Below, one piece after another: positions 30,118 through 43,073 of a DNA stretch of 64,000 bases. The stretch spans positions 677,001 through 741,000 of the forward strand of contig JAWNZC010000294.1 of NCBI GenBank assembly GCA_035771165.1, given 5' to 3'. Under the pieces are notes generated by a model. That model did not search any database and had not been told where the DNA came from. It saw only the letters and a program-made list of their open reading frames with translations. The first letter of the stretch is position 1. The number at the start of each line of letters is the position of its first letter. The position numbers were made by a program, and so were the translations under genes. This stretch comes from Paragorgia papillata (taxonomy: Eukaryota > Cnidaria > Anthozoa > Scleralcyonacea > Coralliidae).

Positions 30118-31025
30118 CAACTAAAAAAGCAACCAACCAACCTACCAACCAACCAACCAACCAACCAACCAACCAACCAACCAACCAACCAACCAACCAA
30201 CCAACGAACCAACCAACGAACGAACGAACGAACGAACGAACGAACGACCGACCGACCGACCGACAGATCGACCGACCGACCGACAGATCGACCAACCAAC
30301 CAACCAACCAACCAACTAACTAACTAACTAACTAACTAACCAACTAAAAAAGCAACCAACCAATCTACCAACCAACCAACCAACCAACCAACCAACCAAC
30401 CAACCAACCAACCAACCAACCAACCAACCAACCAACCAACCAACCACGAACGAACGAACGAACGAACCGAACCGAACGAACCGAACGAACCGAACGAAAC
30501 GAACGAAACGAACGAAACGAACGAAACGAACGAAACGAACGAAACGAACGAAACGAACGAAACGAACGAAACGAACGAAACGAACGAAACGAACGAAACG
30601 AACGAAACGAACGAAACGAACGAAACGAACGAAACGAACGAAACGAACGAAACGAACGAAACGAACGAAACGAACGAAACGAACGAAACGAACGAAACGA
30701 ACGAAACGAACGAAACGAACGAAACGAACGAAACGAACGAAACGAACGAAACGAACGAAACGAACGAAACGAACGAAACGAACGAAACGAACGAAACGAA
30801 CGAAACGAACGAAACGAACGAAACGAACGAAACGAAACGAAACGAAGCGAAACGAAACGAATCTAAGCTAAGCAACTAAGCTTATCTAAGCTAAGCTAAG
30901 CTAAACTAAACTAAACTAACTAAACTAAATTAAACTAAATTAAACTAAATTAAACTAAATTAAACTAAACTAAACTAAACTGACTAAACTAAACTGACTA
31001 AATTGACTGACTAAACTAAACTAAC
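29459..31025. repeat. Compound tetranucleotide/nonanucleotide array, copy 1
   Basis: About 1.57 kb of blocks of AACT, AACG, ACCG and AACC units, repeated as a higher-order motif (AACT, then AACCAACTAAAAAAGC, then AACC, AACG, ACCG) four times between 29.46 and 30.45 kb. Then comes a run of about 37 AACGAAACG units (to about 30838) and a CTAAACTAAA tail. Frames such as LVGWLVGW and SFVSFVSFV on the minus strand are translations of the repeat. Confidence 0.95.
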
Positions 31026-31249
31026 CTAAACCTGAACAATTTAGCTCTTAAATATATTATTTGATATGTTTTGAATGTGTTCATTGTTTAATTAAGTTTA
31101 GGTGTTCATCAAAATTTAGAACAATCGAAATGTTAAACACTACTGATATTATGTAATAGATACAATATGAGCGACCGAACTGTATGGGATTTACAATGAC
31201 GAGCCGAAAGAGTTTATATCATGAATACTTTGTTTAGCAGTCGTAGAAA

Positions 31250-32574
31250 TAGTCTCCCTCGCAGCCGTTGTTAGGCTCGGTCCCAAATGCTCCCCACCAA
31301 CGGCTGCTCACTCGAGCAACACATTCCATTCCCGCATCTGACCAATCAAAGCAAGCCTTCCAAAATCTGGAAAGCCGACCTTCACCTTGGCATGTCCTTG
31401 CCTCGGTATTTTGATGGCGAATTAATAGTTGGTAAGAAAGTGTGTGATTTACGTTTAAACGTAAAAGACCTTGTAACACCTATCAATGGAAAGCAGTTGT
31501 CCAATTTGTCCAAGGGAATACTGATGTTCGTAAACTTTCCTACCGAGTGTGGTAAATCGTGATTTACCTAGTCTGCGACTAATTTACCAAGCGCCGATAC
31601 AATCTCAAAGGTTTTCTGGCCATGCTATTGTGGTGGTTTCTCCGCTTGTGAAGCTTTTAATATTGCAAGAACAAGTCATTCACCTTGGGAATTGAAGTCT
31701 TGGGATTTCTTCGGTTAGCTTGAGCAACATTGAAGAAAACAAATTAAAATACGTAGAAGAAGAAATCGATCGGTATTTTATGCACACGTGAAGCACTTAA
31801 TTAAATTAAAAGAACGTCTGCGAAGGAGACTACCTGGACCTGCTACATTTCGCAAAGACTTGTAGCCTTTTCAAAAATTTTCGTACGGATTTATTTATAT
31901 GAGCGGCAAGAACATAAGTAAAATACCATTCTTCGTAAATTTCGTGAACTTCTAAGCTAAACTACTCGAAATATTAACGTTCAAGTAAACACACTCTATA
32001 CTAGTCGCTCTCTTGTTGTTCACCCCATTTCCGTCGGGCTTGTGTTTACATCTTTTATTTCGCTGACGCTCATAACTTCAACGCTTGTTTATCTGCATGT
32101 GGTGAAAGAGGATAATCGAAATAGCACTCTTCAAAAATTCGGTGAAGTTCTAAGCTATACTTCTGAAAATATTCGTGATTTCAAGTGCCGTGAAGTGGAC
32201 AGATAATTTTCAGACTTCGGAAATGTAATGTCAACACGGCCAACAATATTTCTCTGATTCCCACACGCTTCACATTGACTTTTACGCACCTTTGTTTGCA
32301 TGGGCAGAAAGAACATAGTCAAAACATTATTCTTCGTAAATTTTGTAATGTTCTAAGCTAAACTTCTCGAAATATTAGCTTTCGATTAAACAAGTTTACA
32401 CAACAACGCTTGCCCTGTCGCTCGGCAAAAGGCTGGCGTTTAATTTTAGCAGTGATCAATGCTGTAATCTCATTGCTCATTGTACAAGGGGAATGGAATG
32501 TATTGCTCGAGTGAGCAGCCGTTGATGGCGAGCGAGTTTGGGAGCGACCCTAACAACGGCTGCGAGAGAGATTA
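31250..32574. mobile_element. MULE-like foldback element, 1.3 kb
   Basis: Flanked by TCGTAGAAA on both sides (31241-31249, 32575-32583; 9 bp). The ends are inverted repeats of about 95 bp (TAGTCTCCCTCGCAGCCG / CGGCTGCGAGAGAGATTA) with an inner match CTCGAGCAA / TTGCTCGAG. No transposase. Internal words (CTTCGTAAATTTCGTGAACTTCTAAGC and a variant) repeat three times. Confidence 0.85.
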
Positions 32575-32639
32575 TCGTAGAAAAGGCAAAAACAAATTAT
32601 TTAAACAAGGAAAAAGCTCAATTTGAGCCAATGGGTCCT

Positions 32640-32781
32640 AATTAGTATGCTGTAAATCGGATACAGCATTGATGTTTTATTAATCAATCAATGTTGTATC
32701 CGATTTACAACACCTGTTTAAACTTTCATTTCTTTTGAATTTTCTTCATGAATTATTAATGAGTATTTTAAAGACTATTTA
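32640..32781. repeat. Small hairpin repeat
   Basis: TGCTGTAAATCGGATACAGCA and TGTTGTATCCGATTTACAACA are inverted copies; the flank TTTCTTTTGAATTTTCTTCATG matches the hairpins at 10.4 and 41.87 kb. Confidence 0.7.
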
Positions 32782-34320
32782 ACAGTTATACCATGAGCTC
32801 GAGTCGTATTTGAGCTCATAGCCAATCACTATTATTAGTTCGTATACAACGAGAGCGAATGGTATAACCGTTTTATTATATAGCCAAGCACTGTACAAGA
32901 GACAAAATTACAGCGAAATGTTTGAAACAACAAACTTCCGGCATAGGCAACTAATACTTCCGCCATGCCTAATGATGCATTCACATGGAGTTTCTCGCTG
33001 AGTTGTTCGGTAAACAGCTTCGAAATGTTGTATAAATGTTGCTCGAGAGGCAACTGAAAATGTGTTAAGCAGATCAACAAAAAAGATTAAAAGGTACCTT
33101 TATAAAGTCAAGAGGTGGTCAGTTGTTTATATTAGCGTTGCTGTCGTGAAAAAGGTTTTGATTTCATGCAAAAATGAAACTGAAACACCTTCGGCAGTCG
33201 GAAACTAAATAATTTAGTTGGTTGTTTTTGAAATAGAACATGCTTTTTACTACTCCAAATGCTTATCTAAATCAAAAAAGTCTCTTTACTGGTTGGTGAT
33301 CTCCTACGAAATGTGTGTTGTAAGCTTGATTTTAACCGTGAGTTTCTTTGTTTGGCAACAAATTAATATCAACCCGTTAATTTAGTCGGGTTTTTGAAGT
33401 AAAAAGACGTAATTTCTAGGTGAATTTTACCATTTAACATCCTAAATTGTGTATTTGTTAATGTATTTTTACACAATGTTGTTTTTTTATACATTGGTTT
33501 GTGGGTGTTGATGTTTTTCTGTATAAAAATCCGTCAATTTCAACTCTTTACGGCAGTTTAAAAAAACATGCCGTCATCTTGTTTTTCCTCTACTAGCAGG
33601 ATATGAGCTGATAGCCTGGTAGTAGGGAAGCAATCAGATTACGCAAAAGCTCATCTCCGATAGCATGCTATTTAACAGTTATACCATGAGCTCGAGTTGT
33701 ATATGAGCTCATAGCCAACGAGGCGCTTCGCCGAGTTGGCTATTATAGTTCGTATACAACGAGAGCGTATGGTATAACTGTTTTATTATATAGCCAAGCA
33801 CTGTACAAGAGACAAAATTACAGCGAAATGTTTGAAACAACAAACTTCCGGCATAGGCAACTTAATACTTCCGCCATGCGTAATGATGCATTCACATAGA
33901 GTTTCAAGCTGAGCTGTTCAGTAAACAGCTTCGAAATGTTGTATAAATGTTGCTCGAGAGGCCAAAAATGTGTTAAGCAGATCAACAAAAAAGATTAAAA
34001 GGTACCTTTATGAAGTCAAAAGGTGGGTCAGTTGTTTATATTAGCGTTGCTGTCGTGAAAAAGGTAAACATGAACATGCTAAATTGTGTATTTGTTAATG
34101 CATTTTTACACAATGTTTTTTTTTTTATACATTTGTTTGAGGGTGTTGATGTTTTTCTGTATAAAAATCCGTCAATTTCAACTCTTTTCGGCAGTTTAAA
34201 AAAACATGCCGCCATCTTGTTTTTCCTCTACTAGCAGGATATGAGCTGATAGCCTAGTAGCAGGGAACCAATCAGATTACCCAAAAGCTCATATCCGATA
34301 GCATGCTATATAATAAATAA
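32782..34320. repeat. Two tandem copies of the 8.46-kb hairpin-ended repeat
   Basis: Copy one 32782-33670 and copy two 33672-34320, each starting AACAGTTATACCATGAGCTCGAG and ending near GCTATATAATAA or its truncation. Each lacks different internal parts of the 8460-9915 copy. No gene. Confidence 0.7.
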
Positions 34321-34329
34321 TAATAGCAT

Positions 34330-34830
34330 ATACCTCGCAGGTGAATAGTGCTTTTCATCCAATCTGATTGGTTCTTCTAGCACGGGATATCCTGCACTAT
34401 TCACCTGCGGGCTAAACAAAACGCATGGCGGCCAGTTTTGCTTTCTTTGCTGAAGCAGGAGATTTTGTTGATAAACAAGGCCGATGTAGCAGAATAACGA
34501 GGAAAGTCAACAAAATTAAGTAGAAGAACTTCTGCAGGTATGTTTCTTTACAATTTTATAGCCATTAATATATTGAAAAGTTGTAAAAACTGTTTTGTCG
34601 ACAAATATCGAGTACGCCAAGTTGCTAGAGGCCGTGTCTTGTATGAAAATACCGAAAAAGATAAGAATGTTAAACTTGGTATTTCATTTATGAGGTATAT
34701 GCTAAAACAATAATTCACCTGTGTCGGTGAATATAGTGTGGATATTCACCTCGCCACTTCGCGGCTCGACAAATATCCAGCACTATATTCACCTCCATGC
34801 ACTTCGGTGAATAATTACTAATTATTATAG
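34330..34830. repeat. Hairpin repeat with two hairpins
   Basis: The left hairpin has stems GCAGGTGAATAGTGC / GCACTATTCACCTGC around CCAATCTGATTGG (34338-34410); the right hairpin has GAATATAGTGTGGATATTCACC and its complement around CGCCACTTCGCGGCTCG (34728-34796). The core of about 300 bp has no frame. Confidence 0.65.
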
Positions 34831-35181
34831 TAATATTTTTTGCTTATCAGAGCGTTTCGAAATTAAAAGGGTAGGCGAATTTAAATAATATGATGCCATG
34901 CAAAAATCATAAATTCAGAAAAAATCATAAGCATGCCGAGGGCTAATTTTTCATCTTAGAAATACTGTCACTTAATGTAGTTTCTATTCCGGATATATCA
35001 TCTAACTATTCTACATAAATATATAATTCTTGAAATTGATTGGTTATTGCAGGAGCTTTTACCCACTTTTATATCCACGATTTATGTGATAACTGGATTC
35101 ATATTTAATTTTATATTTTTGTTTCTCGCTTAGAAAATCAAAAGCATGTAAAGCACGTATATACTATACGTATGTATATAC

Positions 35182-35508
35182 CTTTAGATGAACATCGGAC
35201 TCCAACATCATGGTAACCATGTCTACAGTAATAAACTTTTCCCCACCCGTCATTTAAACATTGGAGTATTGAAGATTCGTCCCCAGTGCATTTAACATTC
35301 TTTATCCAGATCACCCCAGTTCCAGGAACAACTTCTCTACGCCGATAAACAAATTCGACATCAGGAAAACCAAGCTGCCTGCAAACAACCCGAGCGTTAT
35401 TAAAATCATATTCCCATCTACTACGCCTGTCACATACTGTTCCCCATATTCCATTGTATAGTACTTCAACGCGACCGTAATTTGATGAACCATTGCTGAG
35501 TCGAACAG
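35182..35508 (-). CDS. SRCR exon 4 (beta type)
   Basis: 327 bp, acceptor TTTTGCAG|CTGTTCG, donor CTAAAG|GTATAT, phase 1-1. One domain from VRLSNGSSNYGR to VGVRC with six cysteines and a longer insert after the first (CDRRSRWEYDFNNARVVC). It is nearly identical to the exon at 42626, differing in about three residues, which marks the recent segment duplication. Confidence 0.9.
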
Positions 35509-35596
35509 CTGCAAAACAAATGTAGAAATAAAAGGAAATAAGAAGTCAACTTTTTATTTTTTAATTTATCAAAACAATTAGATTATTCGCTCTTAA

Positions 35597-35918
35597 AGTG
35601 CCTATGTCATCCTCAGGGACTTTACATATTTATACTAATTGGAACATTCTGAGAAGATTTCTAATATATCTTCTCAGGTGAACATTTCATCTTCATGGAT
35701 TTTTTTGCCGTTAAAGTTGACGGAAGTGACGTCGAAAGAGGAATTTGTCTATATGAAAACCACTTTACAGATTCCTCTTTTGACGTCACTTCCGTCAACT
35801 TTAACGGCAAAAAAATCCATGAAGATGAAATTTTCGCCTGAGAAGATATATTACAAATCTTCTCAGAATGTTCCAGTTAGTATAAATATGTAAAGTCCCT
35901 GAGGATGACATAGGCACT
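35597..35918. mobile_element. Palindromic TA-target MITE, 322 bp
   Basis: Almost perfect inverted halves (AGTGCCTATGTCATCCTCAGG / complement; inner GACGTCACTTCCGTCAACTT) around a loop near 35757. The duplicated segment at about 43062 reads CGCTCTTAAAACTC without it, so the insertion went into a TA (or TAA). Size, TA target and AGTGCC end fit a Tc1/mariner-type MITE. Confidence 0.85.
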
Positions 35919-35922
35919 ATAA

Positions 35923-36896
35923 AACTCATTCACGTCCAGCCTTATACTCCATCCGTCACCAGTGACGGATCACTTCAATTTGTTGTGAACCTGCGAGGTT
36001 TTGACCAAAATTACCCCCCTTGGGCATAAAATGATCCTGAATGATCCCTTTTTAAAATGAAACCTTTATTAACCGATATGCCATGAAGTATTTCCCGAGC
36101 TCTGACCTGAATTCCGGGTTGTGGAATTTCCCGTGTGCAACGTGGCACAAGAAGAAAATATCGACATGAAGAAAATGGCTTTTATTTGTCATTATATAAG
36201 CGAAACCAACGAAAAGTTAGGCTCTAACAACTCCGAAAGTAAGTATAAGCATTTGTTTGTTGTAATTATTTCGTAGATTAGCAATAATTTGGTAAAATTT
36301 GACGAAAACCAACTCGGCCGATCAGGCAATTATCGAACAGAATTTGCCTAGAGTTGTCGGCGTTGTAATGGCAAACAGGAGTAAATATCAACCAAAATAA
36401 CCTAAAATCTGAATAGCTGACTTAAAAACTATCTTGCTGATGTATTATGGTCGTATGTTCTTGTATAATTCTGTTTTAATTTATAAATTTCCAAAGTAAG
36501 TGTATATGGTCGCGCGCGGGCGCACCATGGGGGGTCACAATGGAAAATTTTAAAAAATCAATATATTTTTAATATATTATATTTGTTTTTATATTTGAAT
36601 TTGTGAAATGCTGTTTTTCATTTTACTTGTCCAAAGTTTGGTGGTAAAGTAATTTCTGGTTAAATATTTAACATTTTGTTAGATTATAATAATATTTTTA
36701 ATAATAATTAGCATACATTAGCATAATTTGCAAAATGGGTTGTCTGACAAGACCTGAAAACCCAGAATTTGAATAGTAGAGGTAAAACGATTCAAATGAT
36801 ATATTGTGGTATTATTTTTGTGTTATTATGCCATGTTAATTCACAAATTGCCAAGACCACCAAATTGACTGGTTTTCGGGCCGGACCTGAATGAGT
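35923..36896. mobile_element. Repeat unit with ACTCATTCA ends
   Basis: Begins ACTCATTCACGTCCAGCC and ends GGGCCGGACCTGAATGAGT, inverted with few mismatches, about 970 bp. The interior has no frame. A second copy spans 43074-46818 with later insertions, and a third, inverted and partial, lies within that one at about 45809-46604. Confidence 0.65.
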
Positions 36897-37139
36897 TAAT
36901 TTTTATGAGATGATAGTTGACTCAATCTCCGCTTTCGTCAAATATTACTTCATAGAAGTTTGGAGGTCATAATCTAATTGTTAAATTGTAAATAAATAGC
37001 AGGTGACTTGGAGGATTCTTTCATGAGTATTAATCATTAGTTTTTGTCATCTTTCACACCAAATTCACGAGAGACGGTTGATGATTTATTACTGCATATA
37101 TACATTTTAAAAATGTTTAAGAAATTCTATTGTGCCAAC

Positions 37140-37445
37140 CTTGCCCAGAGCAACGAACTCCGGCATCTTTCCCATGACCACAATTGTGCTTTCCCCAAAC
37201 TTTGTGTGCACACTCAAATATCGACGACTCCGTACCAGAACATTGAACATTGTTCAGCCATATCTGCCCTGTTCCAGAAACAACTGAAGATCCTTGATAA
37301 GCAGCCTCAGCGTCAATCAAACCAACTTGTCTGCAAACAACGTGAGCGTCATTTATATCCCACCCATCATCGCATACTGTTCCCCACGTTCCATTGTAAA
37401 ATACTTCTACACGTCCAGTATTTTCTGTCCCCATAATACGGACAC
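37140..37445 (-). CDS. SRCR exon 3 (alpha type)
   Basis: 306 bp, acceptor TTTAAG|GTGTCC, donor CAAG|GTTGGC, phase 1-1. One domain (VRIMGTENTGRVEVFYNG to AGVRC), six cysteines. Differs from the exon at 47062 by about two residues (GTENT for GSENT; HKVWGK for HKGWGK), so the conserved GWG has become VWG only in this copy. Confidence 0.9.
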
Positions 37446-37667
37446 CTTAAAAACAATATAATTTTGAATTAAAAAATAAATTGCCAATGTATTACATATC
37501 GTGCTGTGTATTTAATTTATATATGATTACAGCCGTAAATAAGGTGCTTATGAAATTAAATTTTTGCATTTTATATTATTTGATAACATAAAAATATAGA
37601 AATTTCTAATATTGTTACATAATTATTTTCCTTTTATATTTAATACGCGTTCAGAAAGCAGTATATA

Positions 37668-37719
37668 ATATATATATATATATAGATATATAGATAGATA
37701 TATATAGATATATATAGAT

Positions 37720-37757
<38 letters not shown>
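37668..37757. repeat. (TA)n/(TAGA)n microsatellite
   Basis: TA units with interspersed TAGA, directly beside the left end of a hairpin repeat. Its counterpart in the other copy, at 47.59 kb, has been expanded and split by Penelope elements. Confidence 0.9.
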
Positions 37758-37759
<2 letters not shown>

Positions 37760-38185
37760 TATTTAAGAAATAGAAAACATTTTCCGTGTTTCCATAGAGT
37801 TATAGAAACACGAGTGGAAGTTTGGGAGAACGAGAAATTGTAGTGGGAACACGAACCCGCAGGGTCAGGGTGAGTGTTTCCACACTATTTCGAGTTCTCC
37901 CAAACTTCCACAAGTGTTTCTATAACTCTATGGGAACACGGAAAAAACGTTTTCTATTTCCTTTATAAAATAACCTGCAGAAAATAGGTATAGAACGTAA
38001 AAATAATCACTCCATCAAAGCGTAAATTCTCCTTACCCTTCGTATGATGGCGTATAATGGCGTATCCTACACCGTAATGATGGCGTATTGAATGGCGTGG
38101 ACTTTGCCGTCTTTCCATAAAGTTATAGAAACACGGCTTTCAACCAATCGCCGCGCTTGTTTTCAAAATGTTATTTTAAAATATA
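37758..38185. mobile_element. Crypton-like non-autonomous element, about 430 bp
   Basis: The left end, TTAAGAAATAGAAAACATTTTCCGTG, matches the Crypton start (TTAAGAAATACCAAATGATTTTCCGTG). A hairpin follows (GTTTCCATAGAGTTATAGAAACAC and complement), closing with CACGGAAAAAACGTTTTCTATTTCCTTTATAAAATAAC, again parallel to the Crypton. The right end is CAACCAATCGCCGCGC...AAAATGTTATTTTAAAAT. No coding. Association with Cryptons is my inference from the end structure. Confidence 0.65.
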
Positions 38186-38632
38186 TATATATATTGTTTT
38201 CAAAATGTTATTTTAAAATATATATATATATATATATATATTTCTAAAATTCATTAATAATTCATGAGGAAAACACAAAGAAAAATCATGAGCGTATCGG
38301 ATCTATATATGTGATATAGACTCGCTCTAAGTTTCTCGCTGGTTTTTAACGGCTGAGATAAGCTTAATTTTCAAAATTACTACGCCAATGAACGTATGAA
38401 GTGATTCTTTTTAGAAGCCATTTAAAAACCTTGCAGTACGGGCTGCGCGGTTTATAAATAGTACATATATATTTAAAATAATATTTTGAAAACAAGCGCG
38501 GCGATTGGTTGAAAGCCGTGTTTCTATAACTTTATGGAAAAACGGCAAAGTCCACGCCATTCAATACGCCATCATTACGGTGTAGGATACGCCATTATAC
38601 GGTGTAGGATACGGTGTAGGATACGCCATTAT
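38186..38632. repeat. Fragments of the same repeat, inverted
   Basis: 38455-38600 is an inverted copy of 38055-38170 (GCGCGGCGATTGGTTGAAAGCC through ACGGTGTAGGATACGCC). Between them are TA tracts and a hairpin around 38290-38330. No gene. Confidence 0.6.
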
Positions 38633-38804
38633 ACTATTATAACCTTGAGTCAGAACTATTGTGTAGTGGGGGTGCTACGTGGTCGACGTTTTCTCGCTTC
38701 TCCTCCTCGACTATATATATATATAGTCGAGGAGGAGAAGCGAGAAAACGTCGACCACGTAGCACCCCCACTACACAATAGTTTTGACTCAAGGTTATAA
38801 TAGG
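38633..38804. repeat. Near-perfect 172-bp palindrome
   Basis: Arms of about 84 bp meet at a TATATATA centre (about 38718); one mismatch seen (GTCAGAAC against GTTTTGAC). Frames on both strands here encode the same peptide because the sequence is its own complement; they are not genes. Confidence 0.92.
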
Positions 38805-39019
38805 CTGATACCCATAGAACATTGCTAGTTAAAGTGCACATGAAACGAAAATTAAGTTTGTCTTATTTGAAAGAACACTTAAAATGATAGAGTAACATCT
38901 TTTGCAGTTTTTCGTTTACTTGCGTCGTTTGAAATGTAAATTAAACAACTTGACGTCACATGTACTGTACATAATGAGTTATCAGAGGTTATATACCTTT
39001 GCTATTATCAAACATAATC

Positions 39020-40675
<1,656 letters not shown>

Positions 40676-41712
40676 CTCCCCACCAACGGCTGCTCACTCG
40701 AGCAACACATTCCATTCCCGCATCTGACCAATCAAAGCAAGCCTTCCAAAATCTGGAAAGCCGACCTTCACCTTGGCATGTCCTTGCCTCGGTATTTTGA
40801 TGGCGAATTAATAGTTGGTAAGAACAAGTCATTCACCTTGGGAAAAGTCTTGGGATTTCTTCGGTTAGCTTGAGCAACATTGAAGAAAACAAATTAAAAT
40901 ACGTAGAAAAAGAAATCGATCGGTATTTTATGCAGACCTGAAGCACTTAATTAAATTAAAAGAACGTCTGCGAAGGAGACTACCTGGACCTGCTACATTT
41001 CGCAAACACTTGTATAGCCTTTTCAAAAGTTTTCGTACGGATTTATTTATATGAGCGGCAAGAACATAAGTAAAATACCATTCTTCGTAAATTTCGTGAA
41101 CTTCTAAGCTAAACTACTCGAAATATTAACTTTCAAGTAAACACACTCTATACTAGTCGCTCTCTTGTTGTTCACCCCATTTCCGTCGGGTTTGTGTTTA
41201 CATCTTTTATTTCGCTGACGCTCATAACTTCAACGCTTCTTTATCTGCATGTGGTGAAAGAGGATAATCGAAATAGCACTCTTCAAAAAATTCGGTGAAG
41301 TTCTAAGCTATACTTCTGAAAATATTCGTGATTTGGGCAGATAATTTTCAGACTTCGGAAATGTAATGTCAACACGGCCAAGAATATTTATCTGATTCCC
41401 ACACGCTTCACATTGACATTTACGCACCTTTGTTTGCATGGGCAGAAAGAACATAGTCAAAACATTATTCTTCGTAAATTTTGTAATGTTCTAAGCTAAA
41501 CTTCTCGAAATATTAGCTTTCGATTAAACAAGTTTACAACTTTACACAACAACGCTTGCCTCGTCGCTCGGCAAAAGGCTGGCGTTTAATTTTAGCAGTG
41601 CTAATCTCATTGGCTCATTGTACAAAGGGAATGGAATGTATTGCTCGAGTGAGCAGCCGTTGGTGGGGAGCGAGTTTGGGAGCGACCCTAACAACGGCTG
41701 CGAGGGAGATTA
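40676..41712. mobile_element. MULE-like foldback element, second copy, left end lost
   Basis: Matches 31287-32574 with small differences, and the right flank is the same TCGTAGAAA (41713-41721) as at 32575. The shared flank shows it was copied with its surroundings rather than inserted anew. Confidence 0.85.
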
Positions 41713-41779
41713 TCGTAGAAAAGGCAAAAACAAATTATTTAAACAAGGAAAAAGCTCAATTTGAGCCAATGGTTCCTAA

Positions 41780-42420
41780 TTAGTATGCTGTAAATCGGAT
41801 TCAGCATTGATGTTTTATTAATCAATGCTGTATCCGATTTACAACACCTGTTTAAACTTTCATTTCTTTTGAATTTTCTTCATGAATTATTAATGAGTAT
41901 TTTAAGTAATAGATAAAGCATGAGCGACCGATCTGTATGGGGATTTACAAGGCGAGCCGCAGGCGAGCCGAAGTGAATCCCCATACAGATCGGACGCGAA
42001 TGCTTTATCGTACTTGTGAAATGAAACAATAGAATGAAGATAATTAGTATTCATAACTTTTGATAAAGATCACCAAGAAGGCTAATTAGTATTCTTAAAC
42101 TTTTGATACAGATCACTTTGTCCAAAAGATGATCTTTATTGGGATTTACAGACGTATACATGTGACTTGAATGCTAGGTTTTGATTGCTTCTTAACCTCA
42201 TTAATTATTCATGAATTTCACAAAGACTATTTAACAGTTATACCATGAGCTCGAGTCGTATATGAGCTCATAGCCAACGAGGCGCTTCGCCGAGTTGGCT
42301 ATTAGTTCGTATACAACGAGAGCGAATGGTATAACCGTTTTATTATATAACCAAGCACTGTACAAGAGACAAAATTACAGCGAAATGTTTGAAACAACAA
42401 ACTTCCGGCATGCGTAATGA
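41780..42420. repeat. Three hairpin repeats
   Basis: A TGTAAATCGGATTCAGCA hairpin (about 41790-41845) matches 32.65 kb. A second (about 41920-42010) has GATCTGTATGGGGATT and its complement around GGCGAGCCGCAGGCGAGCCG. A fragment of the AACAGTTATACCAT repeat lies at 42233-42420. No gene. Confidence 0.65.
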
Positions 42421-42625
42421 TGCATTCACATATATCATCCAACTATATTCTACATAAGTATATAATTATTGAATTTGATTGGCTATTGCAGGAGCTTTTA
42501 CCCACTTTTATGTCCACGATTTATGTGATAACTGGACTCATATTTAATTTTATTTCATATTTTTGTTTCTCGCTTAGAAAATCAAAAGCATGTAAAGCAC
42601 GTATATACTATACGTATGTATATAC

Positions 42626-42952
42626 CTTTAGATGAACATCGGACTCCAACATCATGGTAACCATGTCTACAGTAATAAACTTTTCCCCACCCGTCATTTA
42701 AACATTGGAGTATTGAAGATTCGTCCCCAGTGCATTTAACATTCTTTATCCAGATCACCCCAGTTCCAGGAACAACTTCTCTACGCCGGTAAACAACTTC
42801 GACATCAGGAAAACCAAGCTGCCTGCAAACAACCCGAGCGTTATTAAAATCATATTTCCATCTACTACGCATGTCACATACTGTTCCCCATATTCCATTG
42901 TATAGTACTTCAACGCGACCGTAATTTGATGAACCATTACTGAGTCGAACAG
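42626..42952 (-). CDS. SRCR exon 2 (beta type)
   Basis: 327 bp, acceptor TTTTGAAG|CTGTTCG (CAG in the other beta exons has become AAG, still an AG), donor CTAAAG|GTATAT, phase 1-1. One domain with six cysteines; insert CDMRSRWKYDFNNARVVC. Partner of the alpha exon at 47062, with more than 4 kb of intron between them because of a hAT-type insertion and other repeats. Confidence 0.88.
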
Positions 42953-43073
42953 CTTCAAAAGAAATGTAGACATAAAAGGAAATAAGAAGTCAACTTTTTA
43001 TTTTTTAATTTATCAAAACGTGCAGTCAAGCGTGTAGATCCCGTACAAAACAATTAGATTATTCGCTCTTAAA

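Noticed and set aside
29655..30875. Long minus-strand frames of LVGW and SFV repeats
   Set aside because: Translations of tetranucleotide and nonanucleotide arrays; the frames follow the repeat and have no independent coding signal. The same applies to frames at 38902-39346 and 40471-40832.
29459..31025. CRISPR-like array
   Set aside because: No unique spacers between equal repeats; it is simple-sequence DNA in a eukaryotic intron.
35639..35893. 84-codon frame
   Set aside because: Lies wholly inside the palindromic MITE.
38534..38841. Same peptide encoded on both strands
   Set aside because: Follows from the palindrome; not evidence of a gene.
42755..42973. 72-codon minus-strand frame over the beta exon (and similar at 35311, 6399, 25291, 22442)
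   Set aside because: Out-of-frame readings of SRCR exons; the cysteine-bearing frame with AG/GT borders is the real one.
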